Below are positions 6,316 through 13,727 of a stretch of DNA of 13,727 bases, in pieces. Source of the DNA: Desulfobacteraceae bacterium (lineage in GTDB: Bacteria > Desulfobacterota > Desulfobulbia > Desulfobulbales > Desulfobulbaceae); NCBI GenBank assembly GCA_022837185.1, contig JALHJD010000053.1:1-13727 (forward strand), read 5' to 3'. The notes beneath the pieces were generated by a model. That model was given only the letters and a program-made list of their open reading frames with translations. It was not told where the DNA came from and ran no database searches. The position numbers were made by a program, and so were the translations under genes. Numbering within the stretch: the first letter of the stretch is position 1; every line of letters begins with the position of its first letter.

Positions 6316-6395
6316 AATCATGTCTGTTCGTCAAGAAGAACAGCAGCAAGGCAGCAGGGAAAAACGGACGCGAAAAGAATATTTTGGGGATGACT

Positions 6396-7634
6396 ATGGA
6401 TGGGAAACAGGAACTGACTGAGCGCCAATCAGCCAGCCACGCGGCCTATCGCTTCAACCGTATGGAATTTGCCGGTTCTCTCGGAGATCTGGGAACCATT
6501 TTGCCCCTGGCCATCGGCATGATCCTGATCAATGGTCTCAGCCCGTTGGCCCTGTTCCTTGCCGTCGGTCTGTATTACGTTTTTGCCGGTCTCTATTTCA
6601 GGGTAACCAGCCCCGTTGAGCCGATGAAGGTCATCAGTGGCTATGCCATTGCCACCGGCATCACCGCCAGCCAGATTCAGGCCTCAAGTTTATGGATTTT
6701 TCTGGTTCTGTTGATCATCGGCGGGACCGGGGTCATCACCCTGATCGGCCGATATATCCCAAAACCGGTTGTCCGCGGGGTCCAGCTGTCCACCGGTGTC
6801 CTGTTGGTTACCCAGGGGGTAAAGTTGGTGCTGGGCACCTCGAAGATTCAGGAGTTGCGTGGGGCGGCGGAACCGTACCTGACCCTCCAGAGTCTGGGGC
6901 CTGTCCCCCTTGGCCTGGCAGTCGGGACAATTTTAGGCGTGCTCACCCTCATACTCCTGAACAACAGGCGATTGCCGGCGGCCATTGTCGTTGTCGGCGC
7001 TGGTATCGTGGCGGGTATTTTGCTGGGAACAGGAGAGGGGTTGCGCCAACTGCGACTCGGTTTGTACCTCCCGGAATTGCTGCCATACGGCCTTCCATCG
7101 ACCGGCGATTTCTCCTTTGCTCTGCTGGTACTGGTTTTGCCCCAGGTACCGATGACCCTGGGCAATGCAGTCATAGCCAATGCCGACCTGTCGCGCCAGT
7201 ATTTTCCCCAAGAAGGAGGAAGGGTGACGTACAGGGCGCTGTGCATCAGCATGGCACTGGCCAATCTGATGAGCTTCCTGGTGGGGGGGATGCCCATGTG
7301 CCACGGCGCCGGGGGGCTGGCCTCCCGCTACTGTTTCGGCGCCCGCACCGGGGGGTCCAATCTGATGATCGGGGCCATTTTTATCCTTCTGGCGCTTTTG
7401 CTGGGCGAACACCTCATGGGGGTCATCTACCTGCTGCCCATGTCCGCCCTGGGGGTTCTCCTGGTTTTCGCTGGGGCGCAGTTAAGCCTGACCCTTCTGG
7501 ACATGAAGACGCGCAAAGAGTTGTTCGTCCCGATCCTGATCGTGGGCATCACTCTGGCTTCGAATCTGGCGGCCGGCTTCCTTCTCGGCATCGCCGCAGC
7601 GTATGCACTGAAATCAAAACGACTCAACGTCTGA
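6396..7634 (+). CDS. MOT1-type molybdate (or sulfate/tungstate) permease
   Basis: The product is 412 residues with about ten to eleven membrane helices. ATG 6396 is preferred for the GGGGA at 6386-6390; ATG 6390 or TTG 6384 would add only a few residues. The MOT1 family, related to SulP but without the STAS domain, is recognised by two signatures, both present: GSLGDLGTILPL (27-38) and SPVEPMKVISGYA (72-84). In the second half, PQVPMTLGNAVIA (249-261) and GGMPMCHGAGG (297-307) are the matching repeats. There is no C-terminal STAS domain, as expected. MOT1 proteins are high-affinity molybdate uptake systems in plants and algae; bacterial members are often annotated as putative sulfate/molybdate transporters. 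The divergent TunR gene strongly supports a Mo/W substrate. It lies in the inner membrane and acts as a secondary transporter. Confidence 0.85.
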   Translation: MDGKQELTERQSASHAAYRFNRMEFAGSLGDLGTILPLAIGMILINGLSPLALFLAVGLYYVFAGLYFRVTSPVEPMKVISGYAIATGITASQIQASSLWIFLVLLIIGGTGVITLIGRYIPKPVVRGVQLSTGVLLVTQGVKLVLGTSKIQELRGAAEPYLTLQSLGPVPLGLAVGTILGVLTLILLNNRRLPAAIVVVGAGIVAGILLGTGEGLRQLRLGLYLPELLPYGLPSTGDFSFALLVLVLPQVPMTLGNAVIANADLSRQYFPQEGGRVTYRALCISMALANLMSFLVGGMPMCHGAGGLASRYCFGARTGGSNLMIGAIFILLALLLGEHLMGVIYLLPMSALGVLLVFAGAQLSLTLLDMKTRKELFVPILIVGITLASNLAAGFLLGIAAAYALKSKRLNV

Positions 7635-7683
7635 GGGTATATATCCCCTCTTACTCTTAATTTCCACAGCAGGAGAGAGTCTC

Positions 7684-7854
7684 GTGGAGGCTGTCATCGA
7701 CGGTTTCACTGCCGCCAGGGTTATCTCAAGTGAAGCAGAGTACGATTGGAAAAAGAATGACCCATTGCTGAGCCCCAAGGGGGAATTCAGCCCCAGCACC
7801 GCATCTGCCAGTCGTAAGGTCTTTGCGGGGTATCTGACAAAGGTGCCGGCATGA
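7684..7854 (+). CDS. small ORF of 56 residues, translationally coupled to the next gene
   Basis: A GTG start at 7684 has AGGAGAG at 7671-7677, six bases upstream. The frame ends at TGA 7852-7854, overlapping the following ATG by four bases (ATGA), a typical coupling junction. The product is soluble and mixed in charge, with the stretch EYDWKKNDPLLSPKGEFSP. It has no Cys, no membrane segment and no signal peptide. I do not recognise it. It could be a genuine small partner of the toroid protein or merely a leader peptide that sets translation of the downstream gene. Confidence 0.5.
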   Translation: MEAVIDGFTAARVISSEAEYDWKKNDPLLSPKGEFSPSTASASRKVFAGYLTKVPA

Positions 7855-8657
7855 ACAGGGGTGAAAACCTTAGGGACATATTGACGGCGGCAGTGCCATT
7901 TGTCCTGGCGCGGCGGAAGGAGACCGGCGGATTCGGGGCCACCCCGAGGCTGCCGGCCACCATCCAGGACACCTACCATGCCCTGCATGTCCTCGACCTT
8001 GCCCGCCGGCACGGCGCGGCTGGCAGCAGGGAGCTTGACCCGGCCACGGATGCGCAGCTCCGATCCTACCTGGACCGCTGCCGACGGTCCTTGTCCGTCG
8101 GGGCCGCGACCACATTCCAGATGGTGTGGTGCTGCCGCGCCGCCGGGCTGGGATTGGAGGCGGATGCAGTCGAATCGAACGTTATCGCCGGGATGCGCAC
8201 CGCCGATTGCCTGGAAGACTGGTACTATTGGGCCAGGATTCCTGTGGAAGTGCTGGGAAGAAAAACGGTGATATTGGCCGGGGAATTCCGCCCCGCCGCT
8301 GTCCTGGACCGTGACTGGCGCGGCGTTGACGAGGCCTGGATGCACATGTATCTGCAACGGCTGTTCCGGAACAGCCTGCCGCAGGCCGCGCCGAAGCTGA
8401 TTGCCTGGTTCCGGGCCTCCCAGAACGGTGACGGCGGTTTCGGATTCTTCCCCGGCACCACGTCATTTATCGAGAACTGCCATTACGGCCTGCGGGCGCT
8501 CAAGGTTCTGGGAGCGGAGCCGGCCGATCCGGAAAAGGCCCGCCGTTTTGTCACCTCATGTCAGACCGCCTCCGGGGGGTTCGGCCGCGGTCTCCGGGCC
8601 GCGCCATTTCTCGACGCCACCTGGCATGCCGTTGCCGCGCTGGATCTCCTCAACTGA
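7851..8657 (+). CDS. prenyltransferase/squalene-cyclase-like alpha/alpha-toroid protein
   Basis: The product is 268 residues. Three copies of the GGFG repeat typical of protein prenyltransferase beta subunits and terpenoid cyclases are visible: ETGGFGATPRLPATIQDTYHAL (from 24, in part), QNGDGGFGFFPGTTSFIENC (191-210) and QTASGGFGRGLRAAPFLDAT (238-257). Each is followed by a helix ending in ALxVLxL. Catalytic protein prenyltransferases bind zinc through D-x-C plus a His in the last repeat. Here E208-x-C210 and H259 fall in comparable places, so a metal site is possible. The DxDD or QW motifs of true cyclases are absent. The length is short for a full barrel (usually 330 or more). It is probably in one transcript with the permease and the 56-residue ORF. 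Substrate is unknown. Confidence 0.65.
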   Translation: MNRGENLRDILTAAVPFVLARRKETGGFGATPRLPATIQDTYHALHVLDLARRHGAAGSRELDPATDAQLRSYLDRCRRSLSVGAATTFQMVWCCRAAGLGLEADAVESNVIAGMRTADCLEDWYYWARIPVEVLGRKTVILAGEFRPAAVLDRDWRGVDEAWMHMYLQRLFRNSLPQAAPKLIAWFRASQNGDGGFGFFPGTTSFIENCHYGLRALKVLGAEPADPEKARRFVTSCQTASGGFGRGLRAAPFLDATWHAVAALDLLN

Positions 8658-8966
8658 AATGGAAAGGGGTCGGTCTTTGTTTGGCCCTGTCTTCTTCTTA
8701 CCGCCCTTGTTTCCCGCTTCCAGGCTGCGTCCTGGTGAGGAAATTACCTGGTGGGTCCGTGAGCTGCACAGCGCAGTGATCAGTATGGGCAGGGAATGAC
8801 CGCTGCGAGCCCCTTTCGATGACCCAAATCCGATTCATGCCAACACAAGCCCCCGGCATCATGGCCATGATAAAGCCAAGCGGCCAGGATCATAAAGCCG
8901 TCCCGCAGATCAATGCCAAGCAGCGGGACGGCTCTGGGAATGATTCCGGCGTTGTTCGTTGACCGG
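8658..8966. other. 309-bp gap between convergent genes
   Basis: No credible gene is seen. It holds a perfect 14-bp palindrome, ATCATGG (8858-8864) joined to CCATGAT (8865-8871), of unknown meaning, and the terminator hairpin at 8896-8933. The rest shows no structure I can support. Confidence 0.5.
8893..8933 (-). terminator. terminator of the small exported-protein gene
   Basis: A perfect 11-bp stem, AGCCGTCCCGC (8896-8906) with GCGGGACGGCT (8923-8933), has a 16-base loop. On the minus strand it begins 33 bases after the stop codon at 8967 and is followed by TTTATG, a short T-run, so termination may be incomplete. Confidence 0.6.
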
Positions 8967-9302
8967 CTACTGGTTGTTGAAAATAACCGCGCTGGCGATA
9001 TGGTACCCCTGGGCATCGGTGCCGGCAACGCCATACTCAATGGCGATGGGTTTCTTCAGGGACATGGCCGTCAGGATTGTGGCCATCATCTGGTCGGTTC
9101 CGGTGTTGCTGAGGGTCATCCAGCCGTTCTTGGCACCGGCGGGATTAACGTTGCAATTGATGACCTGCAGGCGGACAAAGGAACCATAGGGTCCGATCTG
9201 TTTGGGGGTGCATGCGGCCCAGTCAGCGAATGCATTACCGGCCAGAAAGGCACCGGCAATGAGCAAACCGGCAAGGGCAAATGTCATTTTCTTTGCATTC
9301 AT
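8967..9302 (-). CDS. small exported protein of unknown function
   Basis: The product is 111 residues. ATG 9302 is chosen because AGGGAG lies eight bases upstream; the ATG at 9308 would be too close to it. A classical signal peptide (basic start, hydrophobic 8-21) ends at the probable cleavage NAFA|DW after residue 26. The mature 85-residue protein has two Cys (31 and 50), which could form a disulfide, a segment GWMTLSNTGTDQMMATILTA (60-79) and a C-terminal strand YHIASAVIFNN. It has no lipobox and no haem motif. I do not recognise the family. The product should be periplasmic or secreted. It has its own promoter and terminator, so it is a single-gene unit. Confidence 0.75.
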   Translation of the reverse strand: MNAKKMTFALAGLLIAGAFLAGNAFADWAACTPKQIGPYGSFVRLQVINCNVNPAGAKNGWMTLSNTGTDQMMATILTAMSLKKPIAIEYGVAGTDAQGYHIASAVIFNNQ

Positions 9303-9608
9303 AGTCATTACTCCCTGGAATAGTAATTGATTAGAGCCATTATAGTATAAGCAAATCATGTGCCTGAATGACGATGTGCTGGCTGAATTTTTCTCCCATG
9401 CGGCCAGAGCGGTCTTAGGGCGGATCACGAGAAACGCGCCTGATCCAGCCGGTACCAGGGGGCTGCAAACAGGGGCTGTTTCCGACTGCAGATCACATTC
9501 AAATGTCCGACGACGCCGGAAGGTGTCCGATATGCTCGGAAAAATTGCAGTGCAAGCTTCTTGGAACGCGGGTGATTTTGATAGTGAGGGAATTTAGATG
9601 TGTGTGGA
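9303..9608. other. 306-bp intergenic stretch holding the promoter of the exported-protein gene
   Basis: A perfect -10 box TATAAT is present on the minus strand at 9344-9339, about 37 bases before the start codon at 9302. No good -35 is seen. From 9345 to 9608 I find no gene and no clear terminator for the ABC operon that ends at 9609. Confidence 0.45.
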
Positions 9609-10335
<727 letters not shown>

Positions 10336-10349
<14 letters not shown>

Positions 10350-11121
10350 GACGGCTCAGGCGCTCCTCCATGATGCTGACCAGCTTGGACAGGATGAGGG
10401 TGATGATCAGGTAGATGATGGCCACCATGGTGTAGGTCTCAAAGTAGAGAAAGCTTTCCGAGGCGAATTCCCGCCCCCGGCGGAGGAGATCGGAAACGGC
10501 CAGGATTGAAACCAGGGAGGTGTCCTTGAGCAGGGCGATGAATTCGTTGCCCACCGGCGGCAGGATTGTGCGCCAGGCCTGGGGCAGGATAACGTAGAAC
10601 ATGGTCTGGGCGCGGTTGAAGCCGAGCGACAGGGACGCTTCGGTCTGGCCGTGGGAAATGGACGAGATGCCGGCCCGGAAGACTTCCCCCATGTAGGCGC
10701 CGTAGCAGACGCTCATGGCGATGATGGCAGCCGCCATGTCCGGGACCCGGACAAAGCGGCCCAGGGCGTAGTAAATGTAAAAGAGCTGGACCAGGAGGGG
10801 GATGCCCCGCACCACCTCCACATAGGTGGAGGCGGCCAGGTTGATGAGCCGGTTGCGGGAGAGGCGGCCGAGTCCGGTAAAGAGACCGATGATGATGGCC
10901 AGCCCGATGGAGGCGAAAGTGACCTGAAAGGTGACGATAATGCCGTCCGGGAGAAATCTGATCAGTCGCAGGTACGGGTCCGGCTTCAGGACCAGCAGGA
11001 GGATGAGCGCGGAAACGGCGCCGACAAAGGCAATCCACCAGGCGGAAACCAGTCCCCTGTCCTTGCTGCGGGGGATGGCCGCTCCATCCCCCACCTCGAT
11101 GATGACGGGTTTTTCAGCCAT
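10336..11121 (-). CDS. polar amino acid ABC transporter, permease (HisM/GlnP type)
   Basis: The product is 261 residues. After a hydrophilic N-terminus of about 25 residues it has an extra first helix (27-46), then the standard permease core starting at [13 protein letters not shown]. Diagnostic segments are [18 protein letters not shown] and the EAA loop [18 protein letters not shown], followed by [19 protein letters not shown]. One polypeptide probably forms the homodimeric channel. It begins 9 bases after the binding-protein gene with only a weak ribosome binding site, so it is probably translated by coupling. Confidence 0.92.
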
Positions 11122-11130
11122 AGGCAGGGC

Positions 11131-11871
11131 TTATTGACCGATCCATTTTTTCTGGAACTCCTTGTCCAGCCCCTTGTCCTTGACCGCCTGGATGCCCTTG
11201 TTGACCAGGTCCAGCACCTCGGTGTTGCCTTTTTTGACGGCGATGCCGTAATACTCGATTTCCCCGGTTTCGATGACTGCGGCGATTTTTAATCTGGTCT
11301 TGTATTTTGCATTGGCCAGGGCATAGTTGGCGGCCACCGGATCATCGCAGACAACCGCATCGATCCGCCCGTTGAACAGGTCCTCGATGGCCAGGCCGAC
11401 CTCGTCATATGTCTTGGAAACGATGCCGTCAACAGCCTTGACGGCAAAGGTGCCCGTGGTGCTGATCTGCGACCCCACTTTTTTTCCTTTCAGGTCCTCC
11501 AGGCTCTTGGCGGTGCTGTCGATGGGCACAACCAGGGCCTGCCGGACCTTGAAATAGGGCTCGGAAAAATCCATGACCTTTTTGCGCTCTTCGGTGATGG
11601 ATACCGACGAGCAGATGGCGTCGTATTTGTCGGAGTCAAGGCCGGCGAAGATGCCGTCCCAGGCAACCGCTTTGAATACCGGGGTAAAGCCCGCCTCCTG
11701 GCCGGCGGCTTTCATGAAGTCGATGGCATAGCCGACGATCTGTTTATCGGCGTCAACAAACTCCATGGGAGGCCAGGTCGCATCGGTGGCAAAAACGATC
11801 TCCCGGTTTTCCGCCAGGGCGGTTGCACACATCAGCATTCCGAAGACCAGCGTCAGTATCGTTTTCCTCAT
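11131..11871 (-). CDS. polar amino acid ABC transporter, periplasmic substrate-binding protein
   Basis: The product is 246 residues. ATG 11871 is chosen because GGAGG lies seven bases upstream and because the translated start is a signal peptide (MRKTILTLVFGMLMCATALA, cleaved before ENREIVFATD). An in-frame upstream ATG at 12027 would lie beyond the promoter. The mature part has the SBP family 3 pattern: ATDATWPPMEFVD, VGYAIDFMKAAGQEAGF, AVAWDGIFAGLDSDKYDAI and ITEERKKVMDFSEPYF. It then shows LKGKKVGSQISTTGT and a C-terminal NKGIQAVKDKGLDKEFQKKW. The ligand is an amino acid or similar small compound; it cannot be specified further. It is first in the operon. Confidence 0.93.
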   Translation of the reverse strand: MRKTILTLVFGMLMCATALAENREIVFATDATWPPMEFVDADKQIVGYAIDFMKAAGQEAGFTPVFKAVAWDGIFAGLDSDKYDAICSSVSITEERKKVMDFSEPYFKVRQALVVPIDSTAKSLEDLKGKKVGSQISTTGTFAVKAVDGIVSKTYDEVGLAIEDLFNGRIDAVVCDDPVAANYALANAKYKTRLKIAAVIETGEIEYYGIAVKKGNTEVLDLVNKGIQAVKDKGLDKEFQKKWIGQ

Positions 11872-11928
11872 CAGTTTTCCTCCAGTGAGAAGTTGAGTGA
11901 TTCCGTACGAAAAGCTCAGATACAAATA

Positions 11929-11957
11929 ATTATAGCATGAGAGTGATGTCCTATGAA
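11929..11957 (-). promoter_or_regulatory. extended -10 promoter of the ABC uptake operon
   Basis: On the minus strand, TATAAT (11934-11929) is preceded by TGC, giving the extended -10 form TGnTATAAT. TTCATA (11957-11952) sits 17 bp upstream as a four-of-six -35. The start codon is 57 bases downstream of the -10 box. Confidence 0.65.
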
Positions 11958-12092
11958 ATAGTAATTGCCATGCACTGTACATGCCGTATGCTTTTCCCGG
12001 GCGACCGGAGGCGGTATTCCGGTTCATGTCCCTGTGTGTCCCGGTGGAACGCCGAATGGAGGGAAGCGGCGGCCGTGGTATCCGCTGCCTGT

Positions 12093-12992
12093 TCAGCGGG
12101 GCCGGGGAGTGAGCAATTGTGAGATCAGCATGCCGGCCAGCATGAAACCGCAGCCGAGAATCGCCCGGACGCCTAATGTTTCGCCGAGAAAAAACCAGCC
12201 GGCCGCCACCGCGAAAACAGCCTCGAACTGCATGATGATCGCGGCATGCGAGGCCTGGGCGTGTTTTTGCCCGGCCACCTGGAACGTAAAGCCGAGCCCG
12301 ACCGAAACGATGCCGCCGTACACCAGGTCAAAAGCAGTTGCCGAAATCGCCGCGAGGCTGATGTGCTCGGTGAGGAGGCCCGCGCATATGCTCAACAGGG
12401 CGCAGACAAGGGCCTGGCCGAAGGCCAGTATGAAGGAGTCGATCCTGGGGGACAGCCAGCCCATGGACAAGACCTGCAGTGCCCAGACAAAGGCGCAGGC
12501 CAGAATCCAGCCGTCCCCGGGCGCCAGCGCAAACCCCTGGGTGGCGCTGAGGAGATACAGGCCGATGATCGCCAGCAGGGCGCCCGCCCAGACCCCGGTC
12601 CCGGCCCGGTAGCCGAACAGGGAGGCCAGCACGGGCACAATGATCACGTAGAGGCCGGTGATGAAACCGCCCTTGCCGGCGGTGGAGGAAATCAGCCCGA
12701 TCTGCTGGAGATTGATGCCCAGGAAGACCAGTATGCCCGTCAACAGGCTGGCGCCCAGAGGGAGCCATTTGCCTGTTGTTCCGGGGGTGCGGAGGATGAC
12801 CGCCCCCCTTTTCCGGTAGCGGAACAGGGCGAAGGGCAGCAGAAAAAGGGCGCCGAGGAGAAAACGGAAACCGCTGTAGGTGAACGGTCCCAGATGGTCC
12901 ATGGCTGTCCGCTGGACGACGAAGGTCGTCCCCCAGGCAAAGGCGGCCAGAAACAGATACAGGTTCCCTTTCAGGGGTCGAAGTTCCGCCAT
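12093..12992 (-). CDS. EamA/DMT-family transporter
   Basis: The product is 299 residues with ten predicted membrane helices, made of two repeats of the EamA domain. The first begins LYLFLAAFAWGTTFVVQRTAMDHLGP with RFLLGALFLLPFALFRYRKR. The second begins GDGWILACAFVWALQVLSMGWLSP and closes with the family hallmark MQFEAVFAVAAGWFFLGETLGVRAILGCGFMLAGMLI (in parts). These are drug/metabolite exporters, often of amino acids or nucleosides; the substrate cannot be inferred. A ribosome binding site is weak (GGGA). It lies 115 bp downstream of the DUF2207 gene in the same direction. Confidence 0.9.
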   Translation of the reverse strand: MAELRPLKGNLYLFLAAFAWGTTFVVQRTAMDHLGPFTYSGFRFLLGALFLLPFALFRYRKRGAVILRTPGTTGKWLPLGASLLTGILVFLGINLQQIGLISSTAGKGGFITGLYVIIVPVLASLFGYRAGTGVWAGALLAIIGLYLLSATQGFALAPGDGWILACAFVWALQVLSMGWLSPRIDSFILAFGQALVCALLSICAGLLTEHISLAAISATAFDLVYGGIVSVGLGFTFQVAGQKHAQASHAAIIMQFEAVFAVAAGWFFLGETLGVRAILGCGFMLAGMLISQLLTPRPR

Positions 12993-13107
12993 GGAAACGT
13001 CCCGTTACGATCTGAAGATTCTGCCGGGATGGAAAACCCTTGTCCCGAATACCGCCCGGCGTGCCACCAGGATGTGCCTGCCTTTGCGGTTGGATTCCCG
13101 AAGGCCG

Positions 13108-13727
13108 TCACCAGCCTCCACCCCCTCCTCCGCCCCCTCCGCCGCCTGATGACCCGCCCCCCCTGCTGCCGGACCTGGATCCCGGCGCGGTGGAGGAAGA
13201 GGAAACGGCGGATGCAAGGGAAGATCCCAGGCTCGAGGCCAGCGCACGGGAGGAGAACGGCCGCCGGCTGTTGTACCAGGTTGGTTCATACCTTCCTTCC
13301 TGTGCCATTTGCGCGAACACGGAGCTGAACTGCTCGGTCCATTGCTGCTCGACATCAAGGGGTCTTTTCCGGGGGATTGAGGATGTTCAACCGGTCCTTT
13401 TCGGCGACGGACAGGTAGAGCTTCAGGCCCTCGAGTTGATCCATGACGTTCCGGCCGTGAATGGTGGGCGCCCTGAGCAGGAGGAAAAAGACGATGTTGA
13501 CGGCGAGGAGGACCAGCAGCACGATTATATTGACCAGCGAGATGGCGCCGGCCATGACAACGAAACCGAGCAGCCATCCGCCCAGGAAGGGCAGGGAAAA
13601 GATGGAGAGGAACAGCGCCCCGCCCTTGTCGGTAATCTTCGCCCGGCCGGAAAGGGCGGCCTTCCAGGCTTTATAGAGTGAATACAGCAGGGTGGCGCAG
13701 CCCATGGACCACAGCGACAGCCAGATC
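13108..13727 (-). pseudogene. DUF2207 membrane protein, 3' part, broken by an internal frameshifting deletion
   Basis: The gene enters the window from the right edge; the frame is open from 13727 (IWLSLWSMGC...) and has two membrane helices (about 13510-13620). It then shows the family stretch MDQLEGLKLYLSVAEKDRLN followed by ILNPPEKTP and stops at 13355. Immediately after, in another frame, the expected C-terminus resumes: LDVEQQWTEQFSSVFAQMAQ, GRYEPTWY, a Ser-rich linker and a tail of SSGG followed by ten further Gly and a final Trp, stopping at 13108. DUF2207 proteins usually have about a dozen residues (of the kind ELFEKxLPYALA) between KTP and LDVE. Their absence and the frame change indicate loss of roughly 38 bases. 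The lesion is either a true mutation or an assembly error. Family function is unknown. Confidence 0.75.

Noticed and set aside
7633..7650. GAGGG...CCCTC hairpin with TATATAT loop after the permease gene, also similar to a PadR half-site
   Set aside because: The stem is only five pairs and no proper T-run follows; the half-site likeness is eight AT-rich bases and could be chance.
8658..8800. Plus-strand frames continuing past the toroid gene
   Set aside because: They are out of frame with the real gene and lack starts and ribosome binding sites.
12246..13328. Long plus-strand open frame opposite the EamA gene, rich in Gly, Gln and Pro
   Set aside because: It is a codon-bias shadow of the membrane protein on the other strand; it has no domain pattern.
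13040..13681. Plus-strand frame with a polyproline tract
   Set aside because: The proline run is the complement of the Gly-rich C-terminal tail of the DUF2207 protein.

Overview
The window looks like chromosomal DNA of a Gram-negative, anaerobic, respiring bacterium, most likely a member of the Desulfobacterota (former Deltaproteobacteria, Desulfuromonas/Desulfobulbus-like). Three genes support this: a multi-domain secreted diheme cytochrome of the GEGP-motif type, a TunR-type regulator (a family described from sulfate-reducing deltaproteobacteria), and a Mop-type molybdenum-pterin protein. No rRNA, tRNA, CRISPR array, insertion sequence or phage module was found. The assignment rests on remembered family patterns; no search was run.

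Layout. Bases 1-2706 (+): the 3' end of an outer-membrane porin gene with its terminator, a secreted diheme c-type cytochrome, and a stand-alone protein resembling the N-terminal half of archaeal TiaS. Bases 2744-7634 form a compact molybdenum/tungsten homeostasis island: a molybdenum-storage-protein (MoSto) homologue (+), a 70-residue conserved-looking basic protein (-) facing a PadR-family repressor (+) across a shared operator/promoter, a single-domain Mop protein (+), a TunR regulator (-; a tyrosine-recombinase fold fused to two MOP domains), and a MOT1-type molybdate permease (+) diverging from it. Bases 7684-8657 (+): a tiny ORF overlapping, by ATGA, a prenyltransferase-like alpha/alpha-toroid protein, directly downstream of the permease. 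Bases 8967-9302 (-): a small exported protein of unknown function with its own promoter and terminator. Bases 9609-11871 (-): a complete polar amino-acid ABC uptake operon (binding protein, permease, ATPase) with an extended -10 promoter. Bases 12093-12992 (-): a DMT/EamA exporter. Bases 13108-13727 (-): the 3' part of a DUF2207 membrane protein gene that carries an internal frameshifting deletion.

How the genes may work together. In the island, the MOT1 permease would import molybdate, the MoSto homologue would store it as a polynuclear oxide cluster, and Mop would buffer oxyanion in the cytosol. TunR would sense molybdate or tungstate with the same MOP fold and act on the shared intergenic region, where an inverted repeat overlaps the -35 box of the permease. 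The PadR gene has an almost ideal 21-bp palindrome lying exactly in the spacer of a consensus sigma-70 promoter for the divergent 70-residue protein. That protein is therefore a likely PadR target and a candidate new component of metal handling. The roles of the TiaS-like protein and of the toroid protein are open.
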